A stretch of 64,000 nucleotides of DNA from contig LR746269.1 in NCBI GenBank assembly GCA_902729315.2, forward strand, positions 2,464,501 to 2,528,500. Reading direction: 5' to 3'. Made by a program: the position numbers and the translations under genes. Of this stretch, positions 1-16,538 are shown one piece after another; position 1 is the first letter of the stretch, and every line of letters starts with the position of its first letter. This DNA comes from Spirodela intermedia (taxonomy: Eukaryota > Streptophyta > Magnoliopsida > Alismatales > Araceae). The notes under the pieces were generated by a model. It ran no database searches, was not told the DNA's origin, and saw only the letters and a list, made by a program, of their open reading frames with translations.

Positions 1-3000
1 AAGGCAACAGCCCTTCCTTGGCAATCAATAACTGGAGAACCGCTTGATCCACCTTTTGTTCCAGAAGCAGCCTGCAACAAGAATGATAATCATCATAATA
101 AGAAAAGACCAGCACAATGCTCATCAAAAACATTGTAGCTGAAATTGATGAGAAAGCCCCCGTTTATTGTGTGCTCAGTTTAGGTAGAAATCCCAAGCCT
201 TTATATACAATGAGCCATACTCAAAGTAAAAACTGTTCAGCCTCATTAGTTTGGCTACACATTAATTTCCTGTCTGTTGTACAAAAGCGGCACTTGTCCG
301 CATAGGCATCTTGAAACGTTTGTTGATAAGATATTAGATGGAAATATAACCCTTCCCAGATGAAAATTTCCTGTCTGTTGTACAAACAAAATGGACACTA
401 TTTTGAGTCTTGACTTCGAATATCATCCTGTAAGATGTTAATTATCAAGTGCTACAGCCACAATTTTTGCATTATAGTACATGAATCACCAGAAAGCACC
501 CTTTTATGAGACAATCTGTTGGTCTCGAATAATTTTTTAAAAAACAAAATCACCTTTGATAAACAACTTAAAAAAAGAACTATAGAAGTTGCCTCAGAAG
601 TGAGGTCATTCACCTATGCAATGGATGGGTCCTCAACAATACCCCCATTAGCATTTCCAGAAAATATCAGCATCACTGTCGCAGTAGAAAAAAAAAAATA
701 TATACAACTGGAATTTTTTAAGCCCGGATAATGAATAATGAAATATTCAAGTCCCCGATAATGATTAAGCTAAGAACTCGATCACCGTTTGATACTCTCC
801 TTTGGCCCGTGGCCTTTCTCTTCTACAGTTTTTGCTCAATAATTTCCAGCAATAAGTTTCCTTCCTCTTGTCTCCAATGTCTATCCACTTAATGAGTAAG
901 ACGATACTACCATCTCAGATATGGAATAATCCAGGACCTCCATTCTGTCTTACTTGGCAGAATCCCCTAGCTGATCTCATGTCAGCCTCTAAATTAAGCA
1001 ATCAGTGGAGAAACTAGGAACCCGTCATCAAACAGTTGTTAAAAAGCCAATAACCAGTCAGCTCTGCAGTAATCTCAAGATGCATCAGATATGAAGAACG
1101 AAAATGAAGACAATCTTTTACAGTGTCCCACTGTTTGTTGGAGACATCTTTAAGGTTTTCCTTTTGACTATCTCCATCCTTAATATACTCCATCAAAGCT
1201 CCAAATTTAGAATAGAGGCAATCAAATGTACTTTCAGATTTTAAATATTATAAGTTGACTAGCCCCAGTCCTAGATCATCAAATATTGGTAAACGTTAGC
1301 TGGAAAAAACACTGATCTATGATGGCCATCAAAAAATTTCATTAAAAATAATGTACTTTAGCAGTGCTGTAAAGGAATATCAGGTGATATTATCCGACTA
1401 ATTTGTGGTAGTGACATCCTTTCTGTCATATTATCTACCACAAGGGAATGTAAAGAATGTAAAGAGAATCAAGATACACAAGAGCCATAAATCTCATGAT
1501 TAAAAGCCACAAGGATTGGTGAAAGAATTACCTGCATGTAGAATGTGTTGAAGTCATTGTATCCATCCCTATATCGTAAATATGGAAAACGAATGTCAGT
1601 GAAATCATAAAGACAAACATGCAATTAGGAAATAATATACCCATAAATCCAATGAAAATACAGTGAATATTCATTTGGCTTTTTTCGTCGCTGGGTATGC
1701 ATATGTTTGGATTGGTTTTGTTGTGGGGTGTCTAGATGGAATACCCAAAAAAACTAACCACTTCCTGGGTAAGCCGCAGTGTAGATAAAAATAAAAAAGT
1801 TTATGGTGAAAAGGTTACAGATGACCCCTTACATGTGGTAAGCGTGAAAGATAATGGTATAAAAAAATTTCGATAAAAATAAAAATAGAAGCAACTTACA
1901 TCAACATCTTCCATATATTAATACTCATGAATGGTGGATTTTGCACCTTTAAATAATATTTAAGACTGTATACGGTTTGTCTTTTGAGTCCAATCTCAAC
2001 TCACAGGTAGTAGTTCAGTTAGCTACAATCTTAGGATTACAACTACAGATACCATTATCAGATAAAATAAGTAATGGATAAGTGATTTGTCGGACTATCT
2101 ATTCTAATTCTATAATTGGGCACCTTATCCGCAGGCCAATAAATTCAAAACAGGTGGTAACATGGCATACAAGATGCTCTCAATGACTACAACATTGCAT
2201 ACGCTAATGAAATGCCAATTCAAAGTTTTCTTGCACTTGGGGAAATCGTATTACACAAGGAAGAGAAAATCCGGCAAGTTCTACACATATTACTGATTGG
2301 TTTTCAGTTAAGGGGGCTATTTTCCCAAGTGGCCTGCGGGTTTACTCCATCCTCATACTACAAAAGGTAAAACATTCTTGATGCTATTGTGATGACTTAA
2401 GAACATGCCAGTCACCAGTCATTAACTGGATTTATGAACTGATTTTCCAGCCAAAAAACTGACCAAATCATAGAGCTTTCCCTGTTACTATGACGTAGCT
2501 CAGAAGACAATACAATACTCATCCTACTTGACAGAAACAGGTGCAGCATTTGACACTAGGTTCCCATCAGATGGTGAGCAACAATCGCAAGAGGTGGAAA
2601 CATAACCAACAGAGATGGCGACCAAAGTTCATGGCGAAATAAATCAGCTTGTGCTATTATTCCTCCATCAGAAAGAGGGACTAGCTTTTGCATTAGTGTC
2701 CAAGGAAAGGAAAGATGGAAGTGAAGAAAAGTATCTACAAGGATAGCAACCAGGCTGCCTTGACCTTTGAGTACTAAACACCAAGTCCACACAAGGTCAT
2801 TGAGCCTCATAAGCATTCGACTTCCACAGCAAAAAGTAAATTCCACCCGTGGTCTTTTGAACCCATAGCATTGGGATTGACAATTCTATTCAAGGTTCAC
2901 ATCAGACCTTTTGGTCCAGTGACCACCAAACAAAGTTTCAAATCAAACCGATTTTTTTTTTGTCCATCCAACTGAGTCTGGCTTGATTCCATATTCATAT

Positions 3001-6000
3001 GAAGGCTCTTAGACTAGTTCTCTTGGTAATGTTAAAAGTAAACAAAGGCTTCCATTCAAGATGACCGGTTGTATTCACACATTTTCGCATGTTATTACTG
3101 GTCACTTTCCAAACTCGAGCATGACTTAAGACCTAAATTTCATGTTTGCAGAGACAAGCGTAAAGAAGAAAATATGTACTTTTTGTAATGAGGAGCATCC
3201 CTGTCCAACCGAGCAAGGGTGCCTGCTAATATTGACACCTGCACATTCGTAATTACAGAAATCAACAAAGATCCATTCGACCAAAATTGAGTAACTAATA
3301 GATGAAATCAAAGCAAATGAGTTTGTAACAATAAAACTAAAAGCGTTCATGACATAAAGACTCAATGAAAATTTAGAGGACTCGAGAATCAACTGTAACT
3401 TAAGACTCTGATATAGGATCAAAGATTCAAAAGTCATTAATGTGAACAAAAAACGCTGTAAAACAAATGAAGGACAGATGACCCATATTATTGTCGACTT
3501 CGATTTTAACCAATGACTACTTTCGAATTTCTGTCCACTCACTTTTGATGGCAAACCATACACGGTTATTAAGACACCATGACAAATTTATATGGCAGCC
3601 TATAAATGTAAATAAGTGATAGTCCTTAGGTGATTATTCAGATCATTCAGCTGTATTAAGAGTGCAATTAAATTCAAGGAGAGATGCTCCTTTAGTTCCA
3701 TTATGATATACCAATTACTTGCTCTTTTATCAGCGATGCAATTTAAAGATACATAAAATGCAAGTCACTACACTAAAAAAGTCATACAAGCAACCAGGTA
3801 CGGATAACAACTGTTACAACAAAGCTAAAACATGCTTTATGTGAGCACATGCTTTATGTGCCTTTAGTGATCATTGTTACAATTATGTTATAAAGAGAGG
3901 TTTTTAACAGTAGATGATGTGGCACATTCATTTGAAATCCTTTTCTAGAACGAGTATGGCACCACATTTTCAATATATAAGCAAAGAGAGAATGTAAAAA
4001 CCTATTTCAAAACATATATCCATCTTTCACTCGATTATTAGCATTCTCAAAATCCAGCCTTAGGACCAAACCTCTCCCATGATGGTATTTCATGGGATGA
4101 ATACAATCATAGAGACTAGAAAACCAAGAATCCTGTGACCACTATGATTCATACCGATCAACACTACTACTACTCTCGCAAAGGAAGCTGAATAGAAAAA
4201 CAGGTACATGCATATTTTAGATGAGCTCTGAAAAAACCCTCCATATAAAGAATAATGTAGTCTGCACCAAAGTGACAAGGCCTAGATTTGACATTCAGCC
4301 CCTGATATAAGGAATGCATCTCTACTCCAGCAACACACAACATGCCATAGCCCATTCTCTAACTCTATTACAAGCACTAGAAATTACAAAGGTTGTAAAG
4401 AGGGTTGATCCTTTTAGGACGTATCTTCTCAAATTTTTCATAGATATCATATTCTCTTGATTTCTGAGCATAAATACATATAAGAAGTCATCCATGGAAA
4501 TGTTGTTAATATTGACGTATGATATTACATAAGCCATTAAGTTTCACCGATAGTTGTTCTCTTGCTCAATAACATATCAGGCATTCAAAATCCAGCAGAA
4601 ATTTATTTTTAAATCTTCTTGCAATTTACGTTAGCCCAATATGTACAACAGATCAAGAAACATAATAACTAGGTGCAAATCAAACACTAAAGCTAGTGTA
4701 ACTTTTCATAAAATCTTCAGTAAGTTTAATCTTTGCATGAACAACTAGTAACAAAAATTGTCTCATATTTGATCACAATAAAATCCATCCACAAAGAAGA
4801 CTTCACATGAAAATTGAACATAGGACTACATGTGGAGATGAATGTACCTTTTCACCACTATCATTGCCAACTACTCGAATTTCCAGTCCAACACATGCAG
4901 CTTCAGGAGCAAGTGGAATTTCCTCATAACTCAGAAATTTGATTGCTTCCGGGTCATAACGAAAGAAGCCAAAATCATGAACCTAATAGTGCATATAAAG
5001 TATCGCTGATATCAATAAAATGAAGACTAGCTTCCAAAAGGGACAAGGGAAGGACATTGTGACAAGCATAACACCACAAAGCAGCAGAGGAAAATAAAAA
5101 CATTTTCTAATGGTGAGTAAAATATGAGCATCCATACATGAAGGAATAATGAAGCAATCAGGAAACCAAATACAGAGGATTTCGATTTAGGTGATACCAA
5201 AAGCAAATATGATAAACGTATTTCCCCACAAAGTACCACAAGAAATTAAGAACATCCGTCATAAAATGGTGAGTAAAACATATACAAGCAAACATCAATG
5301 AATATGCAAGTTGAGAATGAAGTCAGAGGTGGAAACAATGTCAATCTAATCGTTCAAAAGACTAAAGCTCAAAGAACATGGCCTACCAAAATCTACGGAT
5401 CCTTAAAAGACACAAATTCCAAGAATTATCATTAGTTTTAAAACTCGTTTATAGCTGAATCTGAGAACCTGAGACTAAGTCGTTTTGCGCCCAAAAATTA
5501 CCAAAAGTTGAACCTGAGACTAAGTGAGGAGAAACTCTTTTCTACAGAATGTGCCAGCATCCCAAATAGCTTGATGACACAGAGATAACCAAAGGTCATG
5601 AACCATGCATTTCTAACAATACTACATCTTCATGCGATTGGGGCGTTGCTATTTTCTTGATCATAGAGGGCTCTCAAGCCAAATTTAACATAAAGTGATT
5701 TGAAGGACCAATCACTAAATCTGATTACCAAATTTCACAAACACCGTGCCTCATTATATGTCTATTGGCTTTTTGCATGATTTCAAAGGTCATGTTCATG
5801 TAATGAGAATTTGCAATCGAGTGGACAGAAAAAAATAAAAATATGAAACACGACGCAAGAAGGCAAAGAACAATGAAATTTAACCCAAAGTGATTTGAAG
5901 AACCAACCACTAAATCTGTTCAACATAAGAATATTTCACAAACACCATGCCTCAGTATATGTTAATTGACTTTTTGCATGATTTCAAAGGTCATGATCAT

Positions 6001-7288
6001 GCAATGAGAATTTGCAATCAAGCGCACAGAAAAAAAATGAAAATATGAAACATGATTAAAGAAGGTGAAGAACGATGAAATTTAACACAAAGTGATTTGA
6101 ATGACCAATCACTAAATCTGATCAACATAAGAAAATTTCATAAACACCGTGCCTCATTATATGTTTATTGACTTTTTGCATGCTTTCAAAGGTCATGATC
6201 ATGCAATGAGAATTTGCAATCGAGTGCAAAAAAAAATTAAAATAGGAAGCATGATGCAAGAAGGTGAAGAACAATGAAATTTAACACATTGACTTGGACT
6301 TATGTTTACCATAATGACTAAGAAGGCTCTCTTAAAGCAGTCCAACCGAGAATTGTTTTATGTTTTGAAAGAATCAGGTGATGGTGCAAATCAGAGGAAA
6401 AGACTCATTCAAGCGACAGGTGTAAATATCAACAGGGATAAATTCAATTATTAATCAATTATTGGGAGAACTTAAGAGCAGAGCCAATTCCAGAAACATT
6501 CGCACAGGAAACTTTGACCAGGAAGTGGCCTTAAAATAATTGAATGTTCTCGTTCATCACCTTAAGGGAAAGGGATGATGAACTTAGCAAATAGAGGCTA
6601 ACCAGAAGGTCAACAGGCATTTTTCCTCGTCACTGAGTAAATGAGTTGAATTTATGCTTTATAAAAGCCAAATACAATATTTAACACTAGAATACGGAAT
6701 GCATAGTCAATTAAAAAATAAAATAATGGAAATAATACCCGACTTCTACTTAGAAAAGAATACATTCGTTCAACTATGACAAAAAAATTGAAATCGAAAT
6801 TGAGAAATTTGCGGGGCCAACAACTCACCGGATCCCTATACACAGGATACACCGGAATCTCTTCTCGGTTAACAAACATTGCCTCAGCAACTACAGGCCC
6901 TACAGAGGCGCGGAAAAAAATGCCATGGTAATCAGGAAGCGTACCAAACGAATTCCTAGTCTGAGAATTTGGAAGACGGGCAGGGAAAAGCGTGAACAAT
7001 ACCGGGCTTGACAACGTGACGATTTGTCAGGATTATCCCACGAGTGCGGTCCACGATGAACCCGGTAGCGTAGCCGGCGCCTGCAGCCTCGGTATCAAAG
7101 GCCCGGGTGGCCGCTGTACGCAGGACGACTACCGCCGGAACAACCTTAGCCAGCGCCTTCCGCCAATCTTCTGCCGTCGCCGCGCCTTCGCGGAACGGCG
7201 GCGCTTCGATCTCCATGAGCAGCTCGGTCCCCCCCTTCGAGCATGCTTCCATCCCGTCGGATCCCAACCTCTCCAGATGATCTCCCAT
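1..7288 (-). CDS. DEG7: DEG7-type (Do-like 7) serine protease, 5' part
   Basis: Partial gene, cut by the left edge. Exons read on the minus strand: 7288-7003, 6899-6829, 4982-4848, 3238-3180, 1568-1532, 71-1. They join in frame into about 219 N-terminal residues, and two codons (Lys184 and the Pro-Gly at the exon 1/2 joint) are split exactly by introns. The trypsin-like triad of DegP/HtrA proteases is visible: His91 in LTNRHVV, Asp122 in VHDFGFF, and Ser206 in [10 protein letters not shown]. The start ATG at 7288 gives MGDHLERLG, which matches the conserved start of plant DEG7. DEG7 proteins are unusually large (about 1,100 residues, with several PDZ domains and a degenerate second protease domain), so most of the gene lies to the left. 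In Arabidopsis DEG7 is linked to photosystem II protein turnover (family knowledge). There is no obvious transit peptide. The introns are long (up to 1.85 kb) and one carries a tandem repeat. The gene is head-to-head with UAP56. Confidence 0.93.
5681..6288. repeat. ~199-bp tandem repeat, three copies
   Basis: Three head-to-tail units start with AAATTTAAC(A/C): 5681-5875, 5876-6077 and 6078-6276, with the beginning of a fourth at 6277-6288. Each holds the same ordered landmarks: AAAGTGATTTGAA, ACCAA(T/C)CACTAAATCTG, CACAAACACC(G/A)TGCCTCA, a TTTTTGCATG motif, TTTCAAAGGTCATG and GAGAATTTGCAATC. The array lies wholly inside the second intron of the DEG7-like gene. There is no ORF and no spacer variation of the CRISPR kind. 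Confidence 0.93.
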
Positions 7289-8700
7289 CCCCGTCCCGAT
7301 CCTCTCCGTAGATGGACGAGATGATCGAGACCCAGCAACTCCGTCCGGGTAGCAACGGAGGGACCACGACGTCCAAGTTGAGGAACACCCGCGATGCGAC
7401 AGCAGAGGAACAAGGGTTTACCTCTTTTTTTGAGAAAAGAAGAAGAAGATGACTGAGCCGACGGCGCTGAAAGCGACCTCGCCTCCTGAAAAAGATGACG
7501 GAGATCCCCGGGAACGCCGACCCACCGGAGCTCGGAAAAGCGGAGCCGTCGTCAATCGCAAGGGAAGGAGAGACGACGAGGGCCGGCAGCAGAAGCCAGA
7601 GGAAGCTGGGACGGCCCTCGAAGAACAAGAAGAACAAGAAGAAGAAGAGACTCCACGAAGAATGCAAGAAGACGCTGCTCCTCCTACTGGAAGAGGAGAC
7701 GTCGTGGTAAGTACGGTCACTCGCGGTGAACTACAAAACAGTAACCGCAATTGCCGCCGTCGTTAAAGACTGTACAGCGAGAACGATTTTATTTCCCAAC
7801 CTTTTTCCAGAAATCCCACATAAAAAATTATTTACTAGGCTCAATAATTCATTCTTTATATATTAGGCTGGGCCAGTATGCCACATGTCGAGATTCCATT
7901 GGATGATTGATAGGGAGTAAATAGCATTTAAAGATTAGGATATATGTCAAATAAAGAAACAGGGCATGGACATAATTAGCACTGTTAAAGGGGGTACCAG
8001 CTCTTGATAAAAACCGAGGTGCACAGCATAGATAGGTGGGGGACTAAAATATAAAAAAATTGTCATAATGGGCAATAAAAAATATTATTTAATAATGAAA
8101 AAGTCAAACAATAAAAATGAGTGTTGAATATTTGGGGATTTGAGGTACGACCATTTTCATCAGAAAGTTTTTGCTTTCTCTTACAAAAAAAATGGACCAA
8201 GTTCTAATTTATGGTGTTTTTTCCTTTATGGGGTAAATTCAATTATTATTTAAGGGTATTTGACCTTACATCTGCGGAAATTGCTTAATTTTTTTTTTAG
8301 TATTTACTGCATATTTTCTATTAATTAGGAGGAATATTCATCGACCAAATTCATATTCTATTGATTTTTTTTCCTTCCATTTAATACAATAATACCCCTT
8401 ACCATTAGCATGATGAATACCTTTGATTACTATAAAGATCAGAATCATATCTTCTCTAAGTAACACTATGCTTTATACCAAATACCAGAAAGGCAATATG
8501 GTCTTTTCCCAATGAATTATGCTTAATTTTCCCTTATAAGGTGCCGAGGTGAAGAATTTGCACATACCAGAAAGGAAAAATTGGAAAGCATCTATTATAT
8601 TAACCCTATTATATTTAAAAATATATTTTGTCTATTATCATGTGTTTTGAACTAATGATCCGGCCAGGCTGGACATTTGGGTTTCGTGGTAAATCCCGTT
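7289..8700. other. Divergent intergenic region between DEG7 and UAP56
   Basis: About 1.4 kb separates the two divergent genes. 7289-7770 is GC-rich and presumably holds the DEG7 leader and promoter. 7770-8650 is AT-rich and I see no coding exon in it. A plus-strand open frame starting at ATG 7495 encodes a lysine-rich stretch and runs into a good splice donor (GTAAGTA at 7707), but I find no partner exon downstream, so I do not call a gene here. Confidence 0.6.
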
Positions 8701-8758
8701 GGCTGTGACCCACCAAGGTCGTGGCTCTACGAGAATCCTCAATAAAGTCTCCGTTTTG

Positions 8759-8759
<1 letters not shown>

Positions 8760-8800
<41 letters not shown>
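8760..8800 (+). repeat. (CT)n microsatellite in UAP56 leader
   Basis: An uninterrupted run of CT dinucleotides of about 40 bp lies just before the inferred non-coding first exon of the UAP56 gene. Pyrimidine (CT) tracts near the transcription start are common in plant 5' leaders. Confidence 0.9.
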
Positions 8801-8802
<2 letters not shown>

Positions 8803-8910
8803 TCGCAGGTGGCTAGGGATTCTTTGCGGTTGTTCAGGGCTTGTCTCCGAAGCACCAGCTCTCACTCTCCCCGCGGCAGCGAGTTGCCGAGCTTCTCAAT
8901 CTTGTGAGCG

Positions 8911-10158
8911 GTAAGCCCTCTCGCTCGCGGTCTCGTTTCGCAGCTTTTATTTCTGTCAAGAACTTTATTTCCGCTGCAAATTCGTCGGGAGTTGATGTTT
9001 CTTTCGGCAGATCTACTTGGGCTTCCATGCGCTTCTCTTGTATTGCGAACGTTTCTTTTTTTTTTCGACTTCTAACAATTTTTTAGCGACGGTAGAAGGC
9101 TTTGAGTGAATCATACGAGATGCTAGGGCAGAGTACGCAGTCGAAAGTTTGGTGGACGTGTTGGAGATCTACTCTGAAAGTTCAGGGAGATCGTTTAATG
9201 CTAGGCTACTTTTCCTTCTTGCGTAGTCGACCACAGCATCTATCCTAAATTTTGCTCGTTACTTACTAGAATGGCTGATAGATCCAATCTATCTGTGTTA
9301 CCTTTCGTTATGAAGACCTTAAGAAGCTTCCGAGGGGTTCAGTCATAACTGGAGGAGAACCGTGAATCCTTTATTTTCAGTTTAAAGGTTAGCCTTACCC
9401 GGTCTGTACTTGAATCACTTTTTAAGGCTGGAATATTCGGGGGGAAGGCACTGCGTCGTGTAAAGAGTGCCCGAGCTTTTGTGGAACTGGGGTATCTATT
9501 TTGTGGAACTTGCATCGAGCTTTTCTCCTCTTCCGCTGTGCTTCCCCTCACGTCTCTTTCTTCCACTCCCTTTACGACTCAAACTTAGTTTTTTTTTTTT
9601 CCCACACACTGTTCTCTCTTCTCTTTTCCGTTGGGAGGGGTGTGTATGTTAGATAAGGATCAGCTCCTACTATTAGTGCCACAGCTGCGAAATCAAGTTG
9701 TTGGTGATGGTGGTTGGAACGTCCGCCCTTGATCTGTTGCTTATTGATCTTGCTTTAATCTTTTTGACTGTTCGAGCGCATACTGGTGCAAAATCAATTA
9801 AGTCCAGTAGAGTTTCTAATTTGTCTTTTTTATAGGAAACCCTATTTATTTTTCTGAGCCCGTTCTTTCTTCTTGGTTTCCTTTCTGTTAATACCTTGAA
9901 GAAAATACGACCCTCCTTGACATTGCAAAAAAAAAAAATAGTCATAAATATTTATAGGTTTAGATATTATAGTCCCATTGATTTTGCTTCTAAGTGGAAA
10001 ATTACATGCATTCATTTTTTTCGCATCTTGATTCTTTTTTTATTCTGGCTAAAACTCTTGAAAAATTAACTAGATCTGAGATTGAAAATTATGGCAAGCT
10101 CATGCCACAATTGCATCTAGTGCGTTTTCAGTTTCTCTGAATTTTTTTTAATGTGTAG
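8911..10158 (+). other. Intron in the UAP56 5' untranslated region
   Basis: A strong donor (GCG|GTAAGC) sits at 8911, and an acceptor (TGTGTAG|GGGAGAC) ends at 10158, only 32 bases before the ATG at 10191. The region between is T-rich and has no coding continuity. A leader intron is the simplest reading. It would leave a short non-coding exon of about 8.75-8.91 kb. No transcript supports this here. Confidence 0.65.
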
Positions 10159-10190
10159 GGGAGACTTTGGTGATATCTGTACCACGTGAA

Positions 10191-14368
<4,178 letters not shown>

Positions 14369-14807
14369 TCTGCCAAGCCTGCTGGGCCGAGTTGCTGTAC
14401 TATATGTATCGTCATCTCCATAGCTCTCCCGTGGGCTGGTGGCTAAGTGCTAGTTGCTGTACTTGTTACTTTCTCTCAGAGATTTTAATGAGCGGGCAAG
14501 GCTTTTCTGTGAGAAGTGGTCGTATTCTTCGGTGGTCGCTCGTTCTTTTGATTTATATTTTATGCCTACCGCGCACCCTCTTTCCTCAGAAAAGTTTATT
14601 TTATTTCTATTTTTGGAAATCTTTGGGGCGGCTCGTATTTGGGGTGTTCTTTTTCTTCTTACCGATTGACCCGAGCTTTGAGTGGAGCCAATTCTGACTC
14701 TCAGCGGATTTCCGTCAACGCCACGATTCCTTCACCGCCCACAGCGTGACGGCTGACTTCTCCCTCTTTTGACCAGCGACGAAGGGTAATTGCGCGGCAG
14801 GTTCCGG
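14369..14807. other. UAP56 3' region and spacer
   Basis: This stretch holds the presumed 3' untranslated region of UAP56 and a short spacer up to the duplicated block. I see no conserved coding sequence. The open frames here overlap on both strands and match nothing I recognise. Confidence 0.5.
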
Positions 14808-15091
14808 CGGGCTTGACCAGCTGTGCCCACCTATTTCGATTCCACGCATAAGTCAACCCTACGGGGATGACTGTTGGGCGGGGGGGGGGGGAGATCCTAG
14901 CCGGACTAAGAGGACAGAGCTAGATATTCTTATGTGGACCCCACAGCAACACGTTCTGCCGAAGACCGGCGACCACCCTTGTTGACTTTGAACGAAGACA
15001 GCCATGATAAATAGCATGCCACCCCCAGCACCGCCTTCTGGAGAGCGGGTGGACAGATAGAGAGGAGAGGAAGAGAGAGAGAGAGAGAGAG

Positions 15092-15529
15092 ATGGAGATC
15101 TTTCCGGTGCAGTTCTTCAGGAACGTGAGAATGATGTCGGGGAGGAGATACCAGAGGCTGGAGGACGGAGAGATGACGGGGGGGCGGAGGATTCTGAGGG
15201 TAGCGAAGCTCGGCGGCGGCCGGAGCAAGAACAAACTGGGCAACGGCGGCGCCGCCGGTGGCCGGCGGGGGCTGAGGATGCGACGGATTTTGAGGTTCTG
15301 CTCCCCCATGAGGCTGCTGGTCCGAGCCAAGGACTCGTACATCAGCGCCATGCTGGCGATGGCCGGGAAGGGCGGCCGCATGTCGGGCTTCGCCGCGCGG
15401 GAGGGACTCTGGTCCAAGAGGGTTCCCAAGGGCCGCCCGGCGGCGCCGCCCCGCATCGACTTCGACACCAGGATCCTCATCGAGGTCTACAAGTCCCTGC
15501 TCGCCCCCCGAGAGTTCGCCGCCTTGTGA
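15092..15529 (+). CDS. Small arginine-rich plant protein, paralogue 1
   Basis: Intact single-exon frame of 145 residues. I do not know a function. The N-terminal half is low complexity and basic (MEIFPVQF, then Gly/Arg/Lys-rich). The C-terminal half looks like a real domain: RRILRFCSPMRLLVRAKDSY (about 65-84) and the closing DFDTRILIEVYKSLLAPREF. This layout (Leu/Arg helix, KDSY, then an acidic I-E-I/V-YKSL end) recalls an uncharacterised plant-specific family that I remember only loosely. There is no signal peptide, membrane segment or metal motif. The close paralogue at 20414-20857 argues that the frame is translated, because substitutions concentrate in the low-complexity half while the C-terminal domain is nearly unchanged. 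A TATA-like GATAAATAG lies about 80 bp upstream and a GA run touches the ATG. Confidence 0.8.
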   Translation: MEIFPVQFFRNVRMMSGRRYQRLEDGEMTGGRRILRVAKLGGGRSKNKLGNGGAAGGRRGLRMRRILRFCSPMRLLVRAKDSYISAMLAMAGKGGRMSGFAAREGLWSKRVPKGRPAAPPRIDFDTRILIEVYKSLLAPREFAAL

Positions 15530-16189
15530 ATAGGAGACAGAGGGAGAGAGAGAGAGAAAGCGGCGGCGGAGGAGGCTGTTTCTCTCTCCTCCGTTGAGCT
15601 CTCATTCTTCTTTATCTCCCTTCTTCGCCTAACCCATTCGTTGCATTGTTCACTTATTCTTTCGTTCCATCTCACGCCGTTTCCTTGAGCGGGAGGATTT
15701 TCTTTCGTTGTGTACAGACGAACTCTCATCTGTAACGCCTCCTACGACTGTCAAAGTAAGCAATAAGACTTCCATTCTTATTCTTCAAGACTTCTAGTCC
15801 ACGCTGCTTCCACGTGATTCCGTCGGTTCTACGCTGACCGAGACGGAGTCAGGGCTGTTTTCTTTCATCTGGGCATCGTAGATTTGACCGTAATCTTGGA
15901 CGTGAAGAGGGTGACGTAGCCATCCTAGACTAGGAAGATGTCGGTCGCAATAGTGGAATGTGAAGAACAGACAGTCAAGCAGGGAAATGGTCTGCTGTTT
16001 GTTGTTGCAGGCTGGAAGGATCTTCCACCAAGCAAGGGCCTCCCAACTTCGGAGAACCACTCACTTTTGTCGAAGAAGCACTAGGAGAGCGCAAAAGTGA
16101 CCTCGCTTTGAATCGGAAACGAGCCCCCAACTACGCGAGGATGGGAAATACTGCAGAACAAAGACGGATGGCCGGAGGAGGAAGTAGAT

Positions 16190-16459
16190 GGAGAGGGAGA
16201 GAGAGAGGGATTGATGGAGACGGAGGGAGATAGATAGAAAAATGAAAAGATAGATAGATAGATAGAAAGAGAGCGAGAGAGAGAGAGAGAGAGGGACTGA
16301 TGGAGACGGAGGGAGATAGAAAAATGAAAAGATGGATAGATAGATAGATAGAAAGAGAGCGAGCGAGAGAGAGAGAGAGAGAGAGAGAGAGGGACTGATG
16401 GAGACGGAGGGAGATAGAAAAATGAAAAGATAGATAGATAGATAGAAAGAGAGCGAGCG

Positions 16460-16534
<75 letters not shown>
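16190..16534 (+). repeat. Compound minisatellite and GA/GATA microsatellite array
   Basis: Three tandem units of about 85-100 bp (starting near 16211, 16297 and 16393) share the order TGATGGAGACGGAGGGAGATAG, AAAAATGAAAAGAT, (GATA)n, GAAAGAGAGCGAG, (GA)n. The last unit ends in a GA run of about 70 bp up to 16534. The matching place in the second duplicate (21560-21664) has only a GA run, so the minisatellite units grew after duplication or were lost from the other copy. Confidence 0.9.

Positions 16535-16538
<4 letters not shown>

Noticed and set aside
5681-6288. CRISPR-like array
   Set aside because: Units are about 199 bp with no repeat-spacer structure, inside a plant intron.
7146-7750. 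Minus-strand Ser/Phe-rich frames that look like signal peptides
   Set aside because: They overlap the DEG7 leader and first exon in the wrong frame and consist of pyrimidine-rich low-complexity sequence.
14920-15480. 186-codon frame antisense to the first orphan paralogue (and its twin at 20275-20808)
   Set aside because: Conserved only because the DNA is duplicated; its Pro/Ser-rich content mirrors the Arg/Gly-rich sense frame, which has the better domain and codon pattern.
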